Both the position numbers and the translations under genes were made by a program. Below are positions 15,893 through 24,961 of a stretch of 64,000 nt of DNA, piece by piece. Position 1 is the stretch's first letter. Each line of letters starts with the position of its first letter. The stretch covers positions 183,413 to 247,412 of the forward strand of contig NZ_JBGJKZ010000004.1 of NCBI RefSeq assembly GCF_041359055.1, written 5' to 3'. Below the pieces are notes generated by a model. It had not been told where the DNA came from and made no database searches. It worked only from the letters and a program-made list of their open reading frames with translations. The stretch comes from Paenalcaligenes hominis_A. GTDB taxonomy: Bacteria; Pseudomonadota; Gammaproteobacteria; Burkholderiales; Burkholderiaceae_B.

Positions 15893-16831
15893 TTAGGATT
15901 TAGCCCCTTCGTTACGTGCCAAACGGGCCAATAACACTTTGGAGACGGCCAACACTACCGTAGTAATTAAGAATAAAATTAAGCCCAACTCGAGCAAGGC
16001 AGCTTTTTGCATGCCACCAGCCTCGTTAAACTCGTTGGCTAGCGCAGAAGCAATAGAGTTTGATGGTGCAAAAATGGAGTTGGGTAAATTAAAGGCATTG
16101 CCAATCACAAAAGTTACGGCCATGGTTTCCCCTAAAGCGCGACCCAAACCCAACATAATGCCGCCAATGACGCCATTTTTTGTAAACGGTAATACCACCC
16201 GCCACATAACTTCCCAAGTGGTGCTGCCCAAACCATAGGCAGACTCTTTAAGCATCGGGGGTACAAGCTCGAACACATCGCGCATCACCGCTGTGATGAA
16301 CGGTATAATCATAATGGAAAGAATTAACCCTGCAGTAAAGACCCCAATACCAAACGGAGGCCCCGCAAATATGGACTCCAAGATCGGAATCCCATCAAAG
16401 ACTTGGATCACAGTGGGTTGAATATAGCGTTGAAACAAAGGCACAAAAACAAAAAGCCCCCACATACCATAAATAATAGAGGGGATAGCAGCCAGCATTT
16501 CAATAGCGGTACCTAAAGGTCTACGCAACCAAATGGGAGAAAGCTCTGTTAAAAACATAGCAATACCAAACGAAACAGGTACTGCAATAAATAGCGCAAT
16601 GGCAGAGGTTAATAATGTCCCGATAATGGGAACAAGCGCTCCGTAATGGTTGTTGACCGGATCCCAGTCGTTAGTCCATAAAAACGCAATGCCATGAGCA
16701 GAAATCGACTCGCGGCTGCCCCAAATAAGGGACGCCATAATGCCTGCCAATAGAATAAAAACAAAAAAGGCAAAGCTTCGTGTAAGGTTTTTAAATAGCA
16801 GGTCTAGCAAACCATTCTGATTAAATTTCAT
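15893..16831 (-). CDS. pstC: Phosphate ABC transporter permease PstC
   Basis: 312 residues with six membrane segments. Landmarks are IWGSRESISAHGIAFLWTNDWDP, the PIIGTLLTSAIALFIAVPVSFGIAMFLTEL segment, and the EAA-type loop LKESAYGLGSTTWEVMWRVVLPFTKNG. It forms the channel with PstA. A strong hairpin at 16882-16916 lies between pstS and pstC and may lower permease expression relative to the binding protein. Confidence 0.95.
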   Translation of the reverse strand: MKFNQNGLLDLLFKNLTRSFAFFVFILLAGIMASLIWGSRESISAHGIAFLWTNDWDPVNNHYGALVPIIGTLLTSAIALFIAVPVSFGIAMFLTELSPIWLRRPLGTAIEMLAAIPSIIYGMWGLFVFVPLFQRYIQPTVIQVFDGIPILESIFAGPPFGIGVFTAGLILSIMIIPFITAVMRDVFELVPPMLKESAYGLGSTTWEVMWRVVLPFTKNGVIGGIMLGLGRALGETMAVTFVIGNAFNLPNSIFAPSNSIASALANEFNEAGGMQKAALLELGLILFLITTVVLAVSKVLLARLARNEGAKS

Positions 16832-16881
16832 GACAAGGTTTTAGTGAAGGGATCATTGACTAGTGTCATCGTGTTATACAA

Positions 16882-16916
16882 CAAGACGGACTACCTGACC
16901 AGATAGTACCGTCTTG
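16882..16916 (-). terminator. Hairpin between pstS and pstC
   Basis: CAAGACGG/CCGTCTTG forms a perfect 8-bp stem. On the minus strand only a weak T-rich stretch (TTGTTGTAT) follows, so it is best read as a partial terminator or RNA-stabilising hairpin that favours pstS over downstream genes. Confidence 0.45.
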
Positions 16917-16951
16917 AATGATTTTAGCGTTATAAGCGTATGGTTGTACTA

Positions 16952-17995
16952 CTACTTCCAGATCGCATTACCATCTTCAGCTTTAATTTCTTCAGTCCAT
17001 AACTGTTTAATTTGGTCTGTAACTTCGGTAGGTAATGGCACATAATCAAGTTCGGCGGCCATGTCTTTACCATGAGTAAAAGCCCAGTCAAAAAACGTTA
17101 AGACCGCTTCAGCATTGGCTGGCTTGTCTTGGCTTTTATGCATCAAGATAAAAGTAGCTGCTGTCACAGGCCAAGATTGAGCACCTGTTTCATTGGTAAG
17201 CACTACACCCATGCCTGGGGTGCCATGCCAATCTGCATTTGCTGCAGCAGCGGCAAAGCTTTCTTGCGAGGGCTGCACAAACTGGCCGTCTTTGTTTTCA
17301 AGCTGAGCCCAAGACAACTGGTTCTGTTTTGCGTAAGCGTACTCCACATAACCAATGGAGTCTTTTAGCTGACGTACATAAGCAGCTACGCCTTCGTTAC
17401 CTTTACCGCCTTGGCCTGTAGGCCACTTCACAGCCTTGCCTTCCCCGACCTTTTCTTTCCAGTCGGCAGACACTTTAGAGAGATAGTTAGTCCAACCAAA
17501 AGTGGTTCCAGAACCATCGGAACGGTGCACTACCACGATGGACTTATTAGGTAAATTCAGGTCTGGATTTAATGCTTTGATAGCCTCATCATCCCATTTT
17601 GTGATCTTACCTAAGTAAATATCAGCTAAAACCGTACCCGATAAACGTAGCTCGCCCGGCTTAATACCATCGATATTCACAACGGGTACAGTACCACCAA
17701 TTACCGCTGGAAACTGCAGTAAATTGTCTTTATCTAAAGCATCCGCTTTCATTGGATCATCTGAAGCGCCAAAATCCACTGTTTTAGCAATAATCTGCTG
17801 CTGACCACCCCCTGAACCAATCGACTGGTAGTTCACTTGCTTGCCTGTTTCTTTGTGATAGGCCGCAGCCCACTTCGCATAAATCGGATAAGGAAAAGAC
17901 GCACCCGCTCCGGTCACATTGACGGCGTGAACGGATAGTGTCAGCGCACTCAAAGCCAAACCTACGGATAATTTAGAAAAAGCACGTTTCAACAT
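16952..17995 (-). CDS. pstS: Periplasmic phosphate-binding protein PstS
   Basis: 347 residues. The signal peptide (KRAFSKLSVGLALSALTLSVHA) is followed by VTGAGASFPYPIYAKWA. Phosphate-binding landmarks are GSGGGQQQ, FGASDDPMKADAL and VVHRSDGSGTTFGWTNYLS. It captures inorganic phosphate in the periplasm for PstCAB. AGAGG precedes the ATG. A Pho box and a -10-like TACACT lie upstream, so PhoB activation under phosphate limitation is expected. Confidence 0.96.
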   Translation of the reverse strand: MLKRAFSKLSVGLALSALTLSVHAVNVTGAGASFPYPIYAKWAAAYHKETGKQVNYQSIGSGGGQQQIIAKTVDFGASDDPMKADALDKDNLLQFPAVIGGTVPVVNIDGIKPGELRLSGTVLADIYLGKITKWDDEAIKALNPDLNLPNKSIVVVHRSDGSGTTFGWTNYLSKVSADWKEKVGEGKAVKWPTGQGGKGNEGVAAYVRQLKDSIGYVEYAYAKQNQLSWAQLENKDGQFVQPSQESFAAAAANADWHGTPGMGVVLTNETGAQSWPVTAATFILMHKSQDKPANAEAVLTFFDWAFTHGKDMAAELDYVPLPTEVTDQIKQLWTEEIKAEDGNAIWK

Positions 17996-18063
17996 CTAAG
18001 CACCTCTTGGTGATTTGAAATAGGCAGATCAATCTGCAACGGTTCCCAGTGTAAGACGTGAAT

Positions 18064-18081
18064 ATGACATGTCTATGACAG
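18064..18081 (-). promoter_or_regulatory. Pho box upstream of pstS
   Basis: On the minus strand CTGTCAT-AGAC-ATGTCAT gives two 7-bp PhoB half-sites (7/7 and 6/7 matches to CTGTCAT) with the correct four-base spacing. A -10-like TACACT at about 18046-18051 follows at the right distance, as in PhoB-activated promoters where the box replaces the -35. Confidence 0.8.
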
Positions 18082-18101
18082 TCGTTTGGTTGCAACATGA
18101 A

Positions 18102-20171
18102 TTATTGCCCTAACTCCTGCATTAGTTGATCGTGCAAATTAAAACTGCTGTTGCTACGACTGCGCACGCGGAGATATTGACCTGATGGTTGAGCCCGCCA
18201 AGCCAGCTGGTTATCCCGCAACGCATACCGCAATGCCTCGTTAATAACACGACGTTTTAACCGCTTGTCTAAGATTGGAACCGCCAACTCTACCCGTCGG
18301 AAAAAATTTCTGTCCATCCAATCTGCTGAAGCAATAAATAAATCTTCTTGCCCTGCATTATAAAAATAAAAAACACGTGAGTGCTCTAAAAATCGACCTA
18401 CAATGGAGCGCACTTGAATTTTATCTGAAAGCCCTGGCACCCCAGGTCGTAAGGCGCAGGCCCCCCTTACAATTAAATCAATGCGCACACCTGCTTGACT
18501 GGCCTCGTACAAAGCATAAATGATTTTAGGCTCCAGCAATGAGTTCATCTTTGCCATGATGCGCGTTTTTTTCCCTTCTTTTGCATGCTGTATTTCTCGC
18601 TCGATACGACTCATCATGCCTTCATGCAAATTAAAAGGCGATTGCAGTAACAGCTGTAAGCTGCGACGCGTACCCAAGCCAGTCAGTTGACTAAACACCT
18701 GTTCCATATCAGAGCAAATGGCTTCGTTTGCCGTTAGCAAGCCAAAGTCGGTATACAGTCGGGCCGTGCGTGGATGGTAATTGCCGGTACCAATATGGCC
18801 GTAACGTCGTATCTCGCCTTTTTCCCTACGCAAAACCAGCGCCATCTTGGCATGAGTTTTATATCCGACCACACCATAACTAACATGCGCACCTGCTTCT
18901 TCTAAGCGCGCTGCCCAGTTAATGTTAGTTTGCTCATCAAAACGGGCCATAAGCTCCACAACCACCGTCACTTCTTTTCCTGCTTTAGCGGCTTGAACTA
19001 AGACTTGCATCAGCTCGGAGTCTTCACCAGTGCGATAAATGGTTTGCTTAATCGCCACCACCTGTGAATCCAATGCCGCTGCACGTAAAAAGCTCAATAC
19101 GGGTTGAAACGACTGATAAGGATGATGCAGTAGATGGTCTTTGCGCGTAATGGCTTTAAAAAACTCTTTAGGGTTTTCTATTTGATCAAACGGTGCAGGA
19201 ATAGGCGCTTGATAAGGCGTGAATAAGAGATCAGGACGGTCAGGCACATCACACAGTTCTGCTAAACGCGACAAATTCACCGGCCCAAGTACGCGATAGG
19301 TGTCTTTTTCTCCAAGAGAAAACTCACGCTGTAAAAAAGCGGACAATTTCTCTGGCATGGATAAGTCTATTTCCAAACGCACCGCCGCACCGAAATTACG
19401 CTGTGAAAGTTCACCCTGCAAAGCCTGACGTAAATTGGTGACCTCCTCCTCATCCACAAATAAATCGCTGTTGCGTGTAACTCGCCATTGATAGCAACCT
19501 TTGACGTCCATGCCTGGAAAGAGCTCTTCGACAAAATGACTGATTAACGCCGTCAACACCACATAACCGTGCGGAATTCCTGCTATAGCAGTAGGTATTT
19601 TTAAAAGACGAGGCAACGCCCGAGGGGCTTGAACTATAGCAATAGAGCCAGTACGTCCGAAAGCATCTTCTCCGGAAAGAGAAATAATAAAATTTAAACT
19701 TTTGTTATAGACCCGAGGAAAGGGGTGAGCGGGATCTAAACCAATAGGAGTCAATAAAGGCATGACTTCTCGTTGGAACGTGCCATAGGCCCAGATTCGT
19801 TGTTCTTCGGTCCACTGAGACGGACGCAATAACCCAATACCCTCAGCCTGCAAATTGGGGAGCACATGCTCTAATAGCAAATTGTTTTGCTTATCGACTA
19901 ACTCATGGGTTGCTTGCTGGATTTTGGTAAACGCATCGATAGGAGAAAACCCATCCCCCTGCACATGATGAGGTGCCTGAGCCATTTTTTCTTTTAGACT
20001 AGAGACACGAATTTCAAAAAACTCGTCCAAGTTTGAACTGACTATGCACAAATAACGTAACCGCTCTAATAACGGTGTATTAGGGTTCGCCGCCATCGAC
20101 ATAACGCGTTCATTGAATTTCAATAAAGAGAGCTCGCGATTGATGAGCATGACGGTGGGATTAGGGATCAT
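18102..20171 (-). CDS. ppk: Polyphosphate kinase 1
   Basis: 689 residues, the normal Ppk1 length. It starts INRELSLLKFNERVMSMA and has SNLDEFFEIRVSSLKEKMA in the N-terminal domain. The catalytic region includes GYKTHAKMALVLRR and RYGHIGTGNYHPRTARLYTDFGLLT, which carry the conserved histidines. SADWMDRNFFRRVELAVPI is near the end. It builds polyphosphate chains from ATP at the membrane. It faces away from ppx, giving a divergent synthesis/degradation pair next to the pst operon. A weak Pho-box-like site lies upstream. Confidence 0.96.
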   Translation of the reverse strand: MIPNPTVMLINRELSLLKFNERVMSMAANPNTPLLERLRYLCIVSSNLDEFFEIRVSSLKEKMAQAPHHVQGDGFSPIDAFTKIQQATHELVDKQNNLLLEHVLPNLQAEGIGLLRPSQWTEEQRIWAYGTFQREVMPLLTPIGLDPAHPFPRVYNKSLNFIISLSGEDAFGRTGSIAIVQAPRALPRLLKIPTAIAGIPHGYVVLTALISHFVEELFPGMDVKGCYQWRVTRNSDLFVDEEEVTNLRQALQGELSQRNFGAAVRLEIDLSMPEKLSAFLQREFSLGEKDTYRVLGPVNLSRLAELCDVPDRPDLLFTPYQAPIPAPFDQIENPKEFFKAITRKDHLLHHPYQSFQPVLSFLRAAALDSQVVAIKQTIYRTGEDSELMQVLVQAAKAGKEVTVVVELMARFDEQTNINWAARLEEAGAHVSYGVVGYKTHAKMALVLRREKGEIRRYGHIGTGNYHPRTARLYTDFGLLTANEAICSDMEQVFSQLTGLGTRRSLQLLLQSPFNLHEGMMSRIEREIQHAKEGKKTRIMAKMNSLLEPKIIYALYEASQAGVRIDLIVRGACALRPGVPGLSDKIQVRSIVGRFLEHSRVFYFYNAGQEDLFIASADWMDRNFFRRVELAVPILDKRLKRRVINEALRYALRDNQLAWRAQPSGQYLRVRSRSNSSFNLHDQLMQELGQ

Positions 20172-20224
20172 AGCGTTCTAGTCAGACAATAAAATAGAAA
20201 TGACAAGTTTTATACTCAATGCAT

Positions 20225-20242
20225 TTTACAATTGAATGACAG
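20225..20242 (-). promoter_or_regulatory. Possible degenerate Pho box before ppk
   Basis: On the minus strand CTGTCAT-TCAA-TTGTAAA gives one perfect PhoB half-site and one weak half (4 of 7) with the correct spacing. A -10-like TATAAA follows about 13 bases downstream. The second half is poor, so this is tentative. Confidence 0.3.
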
Positions 20243-20310
20243 CCTTATTGTGTTCGAGCCTATAAAACCACGTTAGTCTTAAATACCGCTGTGTTTTTAT
20301 GCGCTTAACG

Positions 20311-20316
20311 TATAAT
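20311..20316 (+). promoter_or_regulatory. -10 element for ppx
   Basis: A perfect TATAAT lies 32 bases before the ppx start codon. No good -35 is seen at the usual distance. Confidence 0.4.
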
Positions 20317-20347
20317 CGCAGCATAATTGATTACAAGTTAGTTCCCT

Positions 20348-21868
20348 ATGGACCAACATTTACTTGCCGCCGTTGACTTAGGCTCGAATAGCTTTCGTTT
20401 ATCCATCGGGCGGGTGGAGCAACACAACGGTCATGCACAAATTTACGCCATTGACCGTTTAAACGAATCCGTGCGCTTGGCGGCCGATATGGGACCCGAC
20501 CGTCGCATACACCCAGACGCAGTCAAACGCGCTATTACTATCTTGCAACGCTTTCACGAGCGTATCCAGGGCTTTCACCCTAACCGCGTCCGAGCGGTCG
20601 CTACAAATACCTTTAGGGTTGCCTCAAACCGAGAAGAAATTCTGCCTATTGCTGAAGCAGCTCTTGGCTTCCCCATAGAGGTCATTTCAGGTTACGAAGA
20701 AGCGCGTTTAATTTACGCTGGTATTAATAACGAATTACCTCCGTCCACCGACAAACGCTTAATGGTGGACATTGGCGGTGGTTCGACCGAAGTGATTATC
20801 GGGCGTAATACTCAACCCTTGTTATTGTCCTCGTTACCCATGGGCTGCGTCAGTTTTACTGATCGCTTTTTTGGTAGCGGCCTAATCACTGAAAACCGCA
20901 TGAATCAAGCCATTCTTGCGGCTCGACGCGAACTCGAAGTTATTGCTCAACAATACCGTAAAACAGGTTGGCAATATGCGTATGGCTCTTCAGGTACCGC
21001 TAAAGGGATTGAGGCCATTTTATTAGAAATGGGTCTTTCTGAACGTGGTATTACGCTAGATGGTATGCACCTACTACGACGTAAACTAGTACGCGACAAA
21101 CGAGTTATTGCCAGCGAACTACCCGGCATTAAAACCCACCGCGCCCCTGTACTAGCAGCTGGCCTCGCTATTATGATTGCTGTGTTTGAAGAGCTAAAAG
21201 TCTCTGCGATGCAACGCGGTGAAGGCGCACTACGCATGGGAGTCTTGTACGACTTACTGGGGCGAGATTCAAATCGCGATAAACGTGAAGAAACAGTGCT
21301 ACAGCTAAGCAAACGCTATCACATCGACTTAGCCCAAGCCGCCCGAGTCAAACACACCGCCTTGCATTTGTTTGAGCAACTCAATCTGCCCTCTAGCCCT
21401 GAAACCAAAGAGCTTAAACTGGCTTTAGGTTGGGCTGCTGATTTGCACGAAGTAGGGTTATCTATTGCCCATAACGACTACCATAAACACACTGCCTATG
21501 TATTGGGTCATGCAGACATGCCGGGGTTCTCCAAAGACGATCAATCCCTACTCGCTTTTTTAACCCTAGGGCAACTAGGCAAACTGGAAAAACTTAATTT
21601 ACATCAAGTCCAGCGCGCGGAATGGTTAACTTTGCTGTGTCTGCGACTCAGCATTATGTTGATGCGTCGTCGTGAAAACATCGATAGTCTGCCCTTACAT
21701 GTCCAAACTAGCTCCCACGGGGCTACCATCTATGCGGATAAAAACTGGATCACGACTCGCCCTCTCTCTGAGTACTCTCTGCGCACCGAACAAAGTGAAT
21801 GGGCCAAAGCCGATTTTCGCGTGAAGCTGGTTTATACCAAAGCCTTGCCAACTATCAAAATCAATTAA
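20348..21868 (+). CDS. ppx: Exopolyphosphatase Ppx/GppA
   Basis: 506 residues. The actin-like ATPase fold shows phosphate motif 1 (AAVDLGSNSFRLSIG), motif 2 (VDIGGGSTEVIIG) and YGSSGTAKGIEAI. The C-terminal part (from about residue 320) is HD-like, with the HE pair in WAADLHEVGLSIAHNDYHKHTAYVL. The enzyme removes terminal phosphates from polyphosphate and may also hydrolyse pppGpp. It is transcribed divergently from ppk. It ends at a short terminator shared with the convergent acyltransferase gene. Confidence 0.94.
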   Translation: MDQHLLAAVDLGSNSFRLSIGRVEQHNGHAQIYAIDRLNESVRLAADMGPDRRIHPDAVKRAITILQRFHERIQGFHPNRVRAVATNTFRVASNREEILPIAEAALGFPIEVISGYEEARLIYAGINNELPPSTDKRLMVDIGGGSTEVIIGRNTQPLLLSSLPMGCVSFTDRFFGSGLITENRMNQAILAARRELEVIAQQYRKTGWQYAYGSSGTAKGIEAILLEMGLSERGITLDGMHLLRRKLVRDKRVIASELPGIKTHRAPVLAAGLAIMIAVFEELKVSAMQRGEGALRMGVLYDLLGRDSNRDKREETVLQLSKRYHIDLAQAARVKHTALHLFEQLNLPSSPETKELKLALGWAADLHEVGLSIAHNDYHKHTAYVLGHADMPGFSKDDQSLLAFLTLGQLGKLEKLNLHQVQRAEWLTLLCLRLSIMLMRRRENIDSLPLHVQTSSHGATIYADKNWITTRPLSEYSLRTEQSEWAKADFRVKLVYTKALPTIKIN

Positions 21869-21893
21869 AAAAGGCAGCCTATTGGCTGCCTAA
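21867..21893 (+). terminator. Terminator after ppx
   Basis: GGCAGCC/GGCTGCC stem with a four-base loop, flanked by an A run on the left and a short T-rich stretch on the right. It lies between convergent genes. Confidence 0.55.
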
Positions 21894-21904
21894 CTTACCC
21901 GTAT

Positions 21905-22684
21905 TTAAATAAAGCCTAAATACCGTTTATAGCGCTCTGGCAACTTTTCTGTATCGAGTAAAACAGGAAAATCTGCCGTATTAAAATCAGGATCCCATGC
22001 AGGTTCACCACAAAGTACTGCCCCTAAATTTAAATAGCCTTTAATTAACGGTGGAATGCGAGCGGGCAAATTGCTGTTGAGCTTTTCTACTGGATAACGA
22101 TGGTGCGGCCTTAAACGCGTCACGTGTGGATTTTTTTGCATAGATCGTTGGGCTGCTCGCCATACCTCAGCGGCGGTAACCCCGTCGTCGCGCAGGCTCA
22201 CACTTGCACATCCCAATAGATAACGATATCCACCTGCACGCATCATGCTAGCAATACCCATCCATAACAACATAATCGCACTACCATTGCGGTAACTAGG
22301 GTGTATGCAAGAGCGTCCCACTTCAGCCATATAAGGGCGTAAACCATTAAGGGCGCTAATATCAAATTCGGACTCAGAGTAATAGCCACCTAGACGTTTG
22401 GCTTGTTCTGGGCGAAGAATACGGTAGGTTCCTACTACTTTTTCTGAGGCTCCTGCTAGCACCATAAAATGCTCACACCACGGATCGTAGCGATCGGCAT
22501 CTAAGCCAGTCTGAGCATTTGGTAAAACCGCCTGCATTTCTTCGGTGAAAATAGTGAAGCGCAGGCGCTGCACTGCGTGAAGCTCGTGTTGATTTTGCGC
22601 TAAGCGCAACTGTAAACCATCAGTTCTAGGGCTGCGCCAAACATGTTGCGCCAATGAAGGGGAAACATAAGCGATTTGCTGCAT
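21905..22684 (-). CDS. GNAT-type N-acyltransferase (OlsB-like)
   Basis: 259 residues. The fold resembles the ornithine/lysine N-acyltransferases that use acyl-ACP: RLRFTIFTEEM, then DPWCEHFMVL, EVGRSCIHPSYRNGSAIMLLWMGI and RYLLGCASVSLRDDG. OlsB catalyses the first step of ornithine lipid synthesis, making lyso-ornithine lipid at the inner membrane. The second-step enzyme OlsA is not in the window. It could also be a related hemolysin-like acyltransferase of unknown acceptor. The start ATG has a nearby GGAGC. The gene is convergent with ppx. Confidence 0.75.
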   Translation of the reverse strand: MQQIAYVSPSLAQHVWRSPRTDGLQLRLAQNQHELHAVQRLRFTIFTEEMQAVLPNAQTGLDADRYDPWCEHFMVLAGASEKVVGTYRILRPEQAKRLGGYYSESEFDISALNGLRPYMAEVGRSCIHPSYRNGSAIMLLWMGIASMMRAGGYRYLLGCASVSLRDDGVTAAEVWRAAQRSMQKNPHVTRLRPHHRYPVEKLNSNLPARIPPLIKGYLNLGAVLCGEPAWDPDFNTADFPVLLDTEKLPERYKRYLGFI

Positions 22685-22767
22685 AGGTCATAGGGCTCCT
22701 TAAAGGTATCCCTATGATGCCAAAGCTATATTGCATTAATTTTAACGCAGCAAACAAAAAGCATGAA

Positions 22768-24108
22768 TCAGACCAGCTTTACAGCTAAGAGACGTTCAAT
22801 ACCGTTTTCGACTTTGCTTAGATCCTCTGCTTCAACCATTAAACGCAGCTTGGGTTCAGTCCCAGACGCACGAATCAATACGCGGCCTTTTTGACCCAGC
22901 TCTGCTTCTAGCTGCTGTTTTACCTGCATGAGCTCTTGACACTCTGTCCAGTCGCGGCCTTGCTCCCACTCTACGTTAACCATTTTCTGTGGGTACATTT
23001 TTAAATCAGCGACCAGTTCACGTAGCAAGCTACCATGGTGTCGCATAGCAGTCAGAATTTGTAAAGCAGCAATAATTCCATCACCTGTGGTGTGGTAGTC
23101 CAAGCACAGCAAATGACCTGAGCTTTCACCACCGTATAACCACCCTTTTTCCAACAACTTTTCTAAGACGTATCTATCGCCGACATTAGCGCGAATAAAC
23201 TCTAGACCTAATTCTTTAAGTTTATTCTCTAAGCCCAAGTTGGTCATAAGCGTGCCTACTACGCCTTTCACTTCTTGAGTTAGCATGCGATCGCGGACGA
23301 TCATGTAAAGCAACTCATCGCCGTTATATAAACGGCCGTCACTGCCCACCATTTGTAAACGGTCAGCGTCACCATCTAAGGCTATGCCTATATCTGCCCC
23401 ACGTTCACGCACCACCTGAAGCAGATGATCGGTATAAAGTGCCCCCACCCCTTCGTTAATATTAAAACCATTTGGCTCACAGCCAATAGCGTGAACCTCT
23501 GCGCCCAGCTCTCGAAAAACGTGTGGTGCAATATGATATGCCGCCCCATTCGCAGCATCAACCACAAGCTTTAAGCCCGATAAGTCCAGCTCGTTAGGAA
23601 AGGTACTTTTACAAAACTCGATATAACGACCTGCAGAGTCCTCTAGACGACGGGCACGCCCTAATTTATCTGAAGCCACGCAATTAATGGGCAAATCGAG
23701 GGCCTCCTCAATTTGAAGCTCTATCTCATCAGGAAGCTTCATGCCCTGCGCAGAGAAAAACTTAATACCGTTATCGTAATAAGGATTATGCGATGCACTG
23801 ATCACAATGCCCGCCGTTAAGCGCAAAGTGCGTGTTAAATAAGCCACTGCTGGTGTGGGAACTGGCCCTGCTAACAACACATCGACGCCTGCGGCAGATA
23901 AGCCTGCTTCTAATGCGGACTCTAGCATATAACCGGAAATACGCGTGTCTTTACCAATAACCACTTTAGGTCTGTTAGCCGATGTGTGAGCACGCGCTAA
24001 AACCACCCCTGCCGCATAACCCAAACGCAGGGCAAACTCAGCATTGATAGTATTACCACCCACTTCACCACGAATACCGTCTGTACCAAAATATTTACGT
24101 TTACTCAT
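22768..24108 (-). CDS. glmM: Phosphoglucosamine mutase
   Basis: 446 residues, full length. It has the start KRKYFGTDGIRGEVG, the active-site serine loop TAGIVISASHNPYYDNGIKFF, the metal loop DGDADR, the sugar-binding loop GGESSGH and the phosphate-binding RASGTEPKLR. It interconverts glucosamine-6-phosphate and glucosamine-1-phosphate for peptidoglycan and LPS precursors. Its start overlaps the folP stop by eight bases, so the two genes are translationally linked, as is common in proteobacteria. Confidence 0.97.
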   Translation of the reverse strand: MSKRKYFGTDGIRGEVGGNTINAEFALRLGYAAGVVLARAHTSANRPKVVIGKDTRISGYMLESALEAGLSAAGVDVLLAGPVPTPAVAYLTRTLRLTAGIVISASHNPYYDNGIKFFSAQGMKLPDEIELQIEEALDLPINCVASDKLGRARRLEDSAGRYIEFCKSTFPNELDLSGLKLVVDAANGAAYHIAPHVFRELGAEVHAIGCEPNGFNINEGVGALYTDHLLQVVRERGADIGIALDGDADRLQMVGSDGRLYNGDELLYMIVRDRMLTQEVKGVVGTLMTNLGLENKLKELGLEFIRANVGDRYVLEKLLEKGWLYGGESSGHLLCLDYHTTGDGIIAALQILTAMRHHGSLLRELVADLKMYPQKMVNVEWEQGRDWTECQELMQVKQQLEAELGQKGRVLIRASGTEPKLRLMVEAEDLSKVENGIERLLAVKLV

Positions 24109-24943
24109 TTGTTATTCCTTGTTCTACTGCCTGCCAGACTTTGAGTGCATCGGCTGACTCAGCCACATCGTGTACGCGCACCACTGCCGCACCGCGTGCA
24201 ACGGCCGCCAACATGCCTGCAATACTGCCAGCAACACGCTGTTGTGGCCCTTTATGTACCACATGCCCAATCATGGACTTCCGTGACAGACCAATTAACC
24301 ATGGGTAGGAGTCTATCTGAATTTGTTCCAAATCGCGTAAGAGGGTGTAATTGTGTGCAGCCGTTTTACCAAAACCTAAGCCTGGGTCAAGCATAATACG
24401 CTCGGGCTGTACACCGGCTTGCACCAATGCCTGTACACGATGTTGTAAAAAATCACGCACTTCAGTTTTGACATCGCTATAGTGCGGATTCGTTTGCATT
24501 GTACGGGGCTCGCCTTGCATATGCATCACGCACAAGCCACAATCCGATGCTGCTACAGCAGCAATAGAGGCCGGGTTTTGAAAACCCGCAATGTCGTTAA
24601 TCATATCCGCCCCTGCTGCTAAGACAGCCTGCATTACTTCTGGCTTGAAGGTGTCAATAGACAAAGGAACGTTAAGCTCATGCAACGCTTCTATTACGGG
24701 AAGCAAACGACGCAGCTCTTCGTCTAGTGCCACGGGCTGAGCACCCGGTCGCGTGGACTCGGCTCCTATGTCAAGAATGTCGGCACCGTCAGCAATAAGC
24801 TGTTTAGCATGCGCAATCGCCGTTTCGGTTTGAAGGTACTGGTTACCATCGGAAAAGGAATCCGGTGTGATATTAAGGATTCCCATCAATAACGGGCGCT
24901 CGAACCCGAATTCGAAGCGCCCGCATCGCCATGTTTTTTTCAT
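24101..24943 (-). CDS. folP: Dihydropteroate synthase
   Basis: 280 residues. Signature sequences are MGILNITPDSFSDGNQY, DILDIGAESTRPGAQPV, SIDTFKPEV, INDIAGFQNP and LDPGLGFGKTAAHNYTLLRDL. It condenses p-aminobenzoate with dihydropterin pyrophosphate in folate synthesis and is the sulfonamide target. The gene lies 18 bases after ftsH and overlaps glmM, so ftsH-folP-glmM form one transcription unit. The start at 24943 gives a normal N-terminus, with WRCGRFEFGFERPLLMGILN before the first motif. Confidence 0.97.
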   Translation of the reverse strand: MKKTWRCGRFEFGFERPLLMGILNITPDSFSDGNQYLQTETAIAHAKQLIADGADILDIGAESTRPGAQPVALDEELRRLLPVIEALHELNVPLSIDTFKPEVMQAVLAAGADMINDIAGFQNPASIAAVAASDCGLCVMHMQGEPRTMQTNPHYSDVKTEVRDFLQHRVQALVQAGVQPERIMLDPGLGFGKTAAHNYTLLRDLEQIQIDSYPWLIGLSRKSMIGHVVHKGPQQRVAGSIAGMLAAVARGAAVVRVHDVAESADALKVWQAVEQGITNE

Positions 24944-24961
24944 GGAATACTAAATTAAAAA

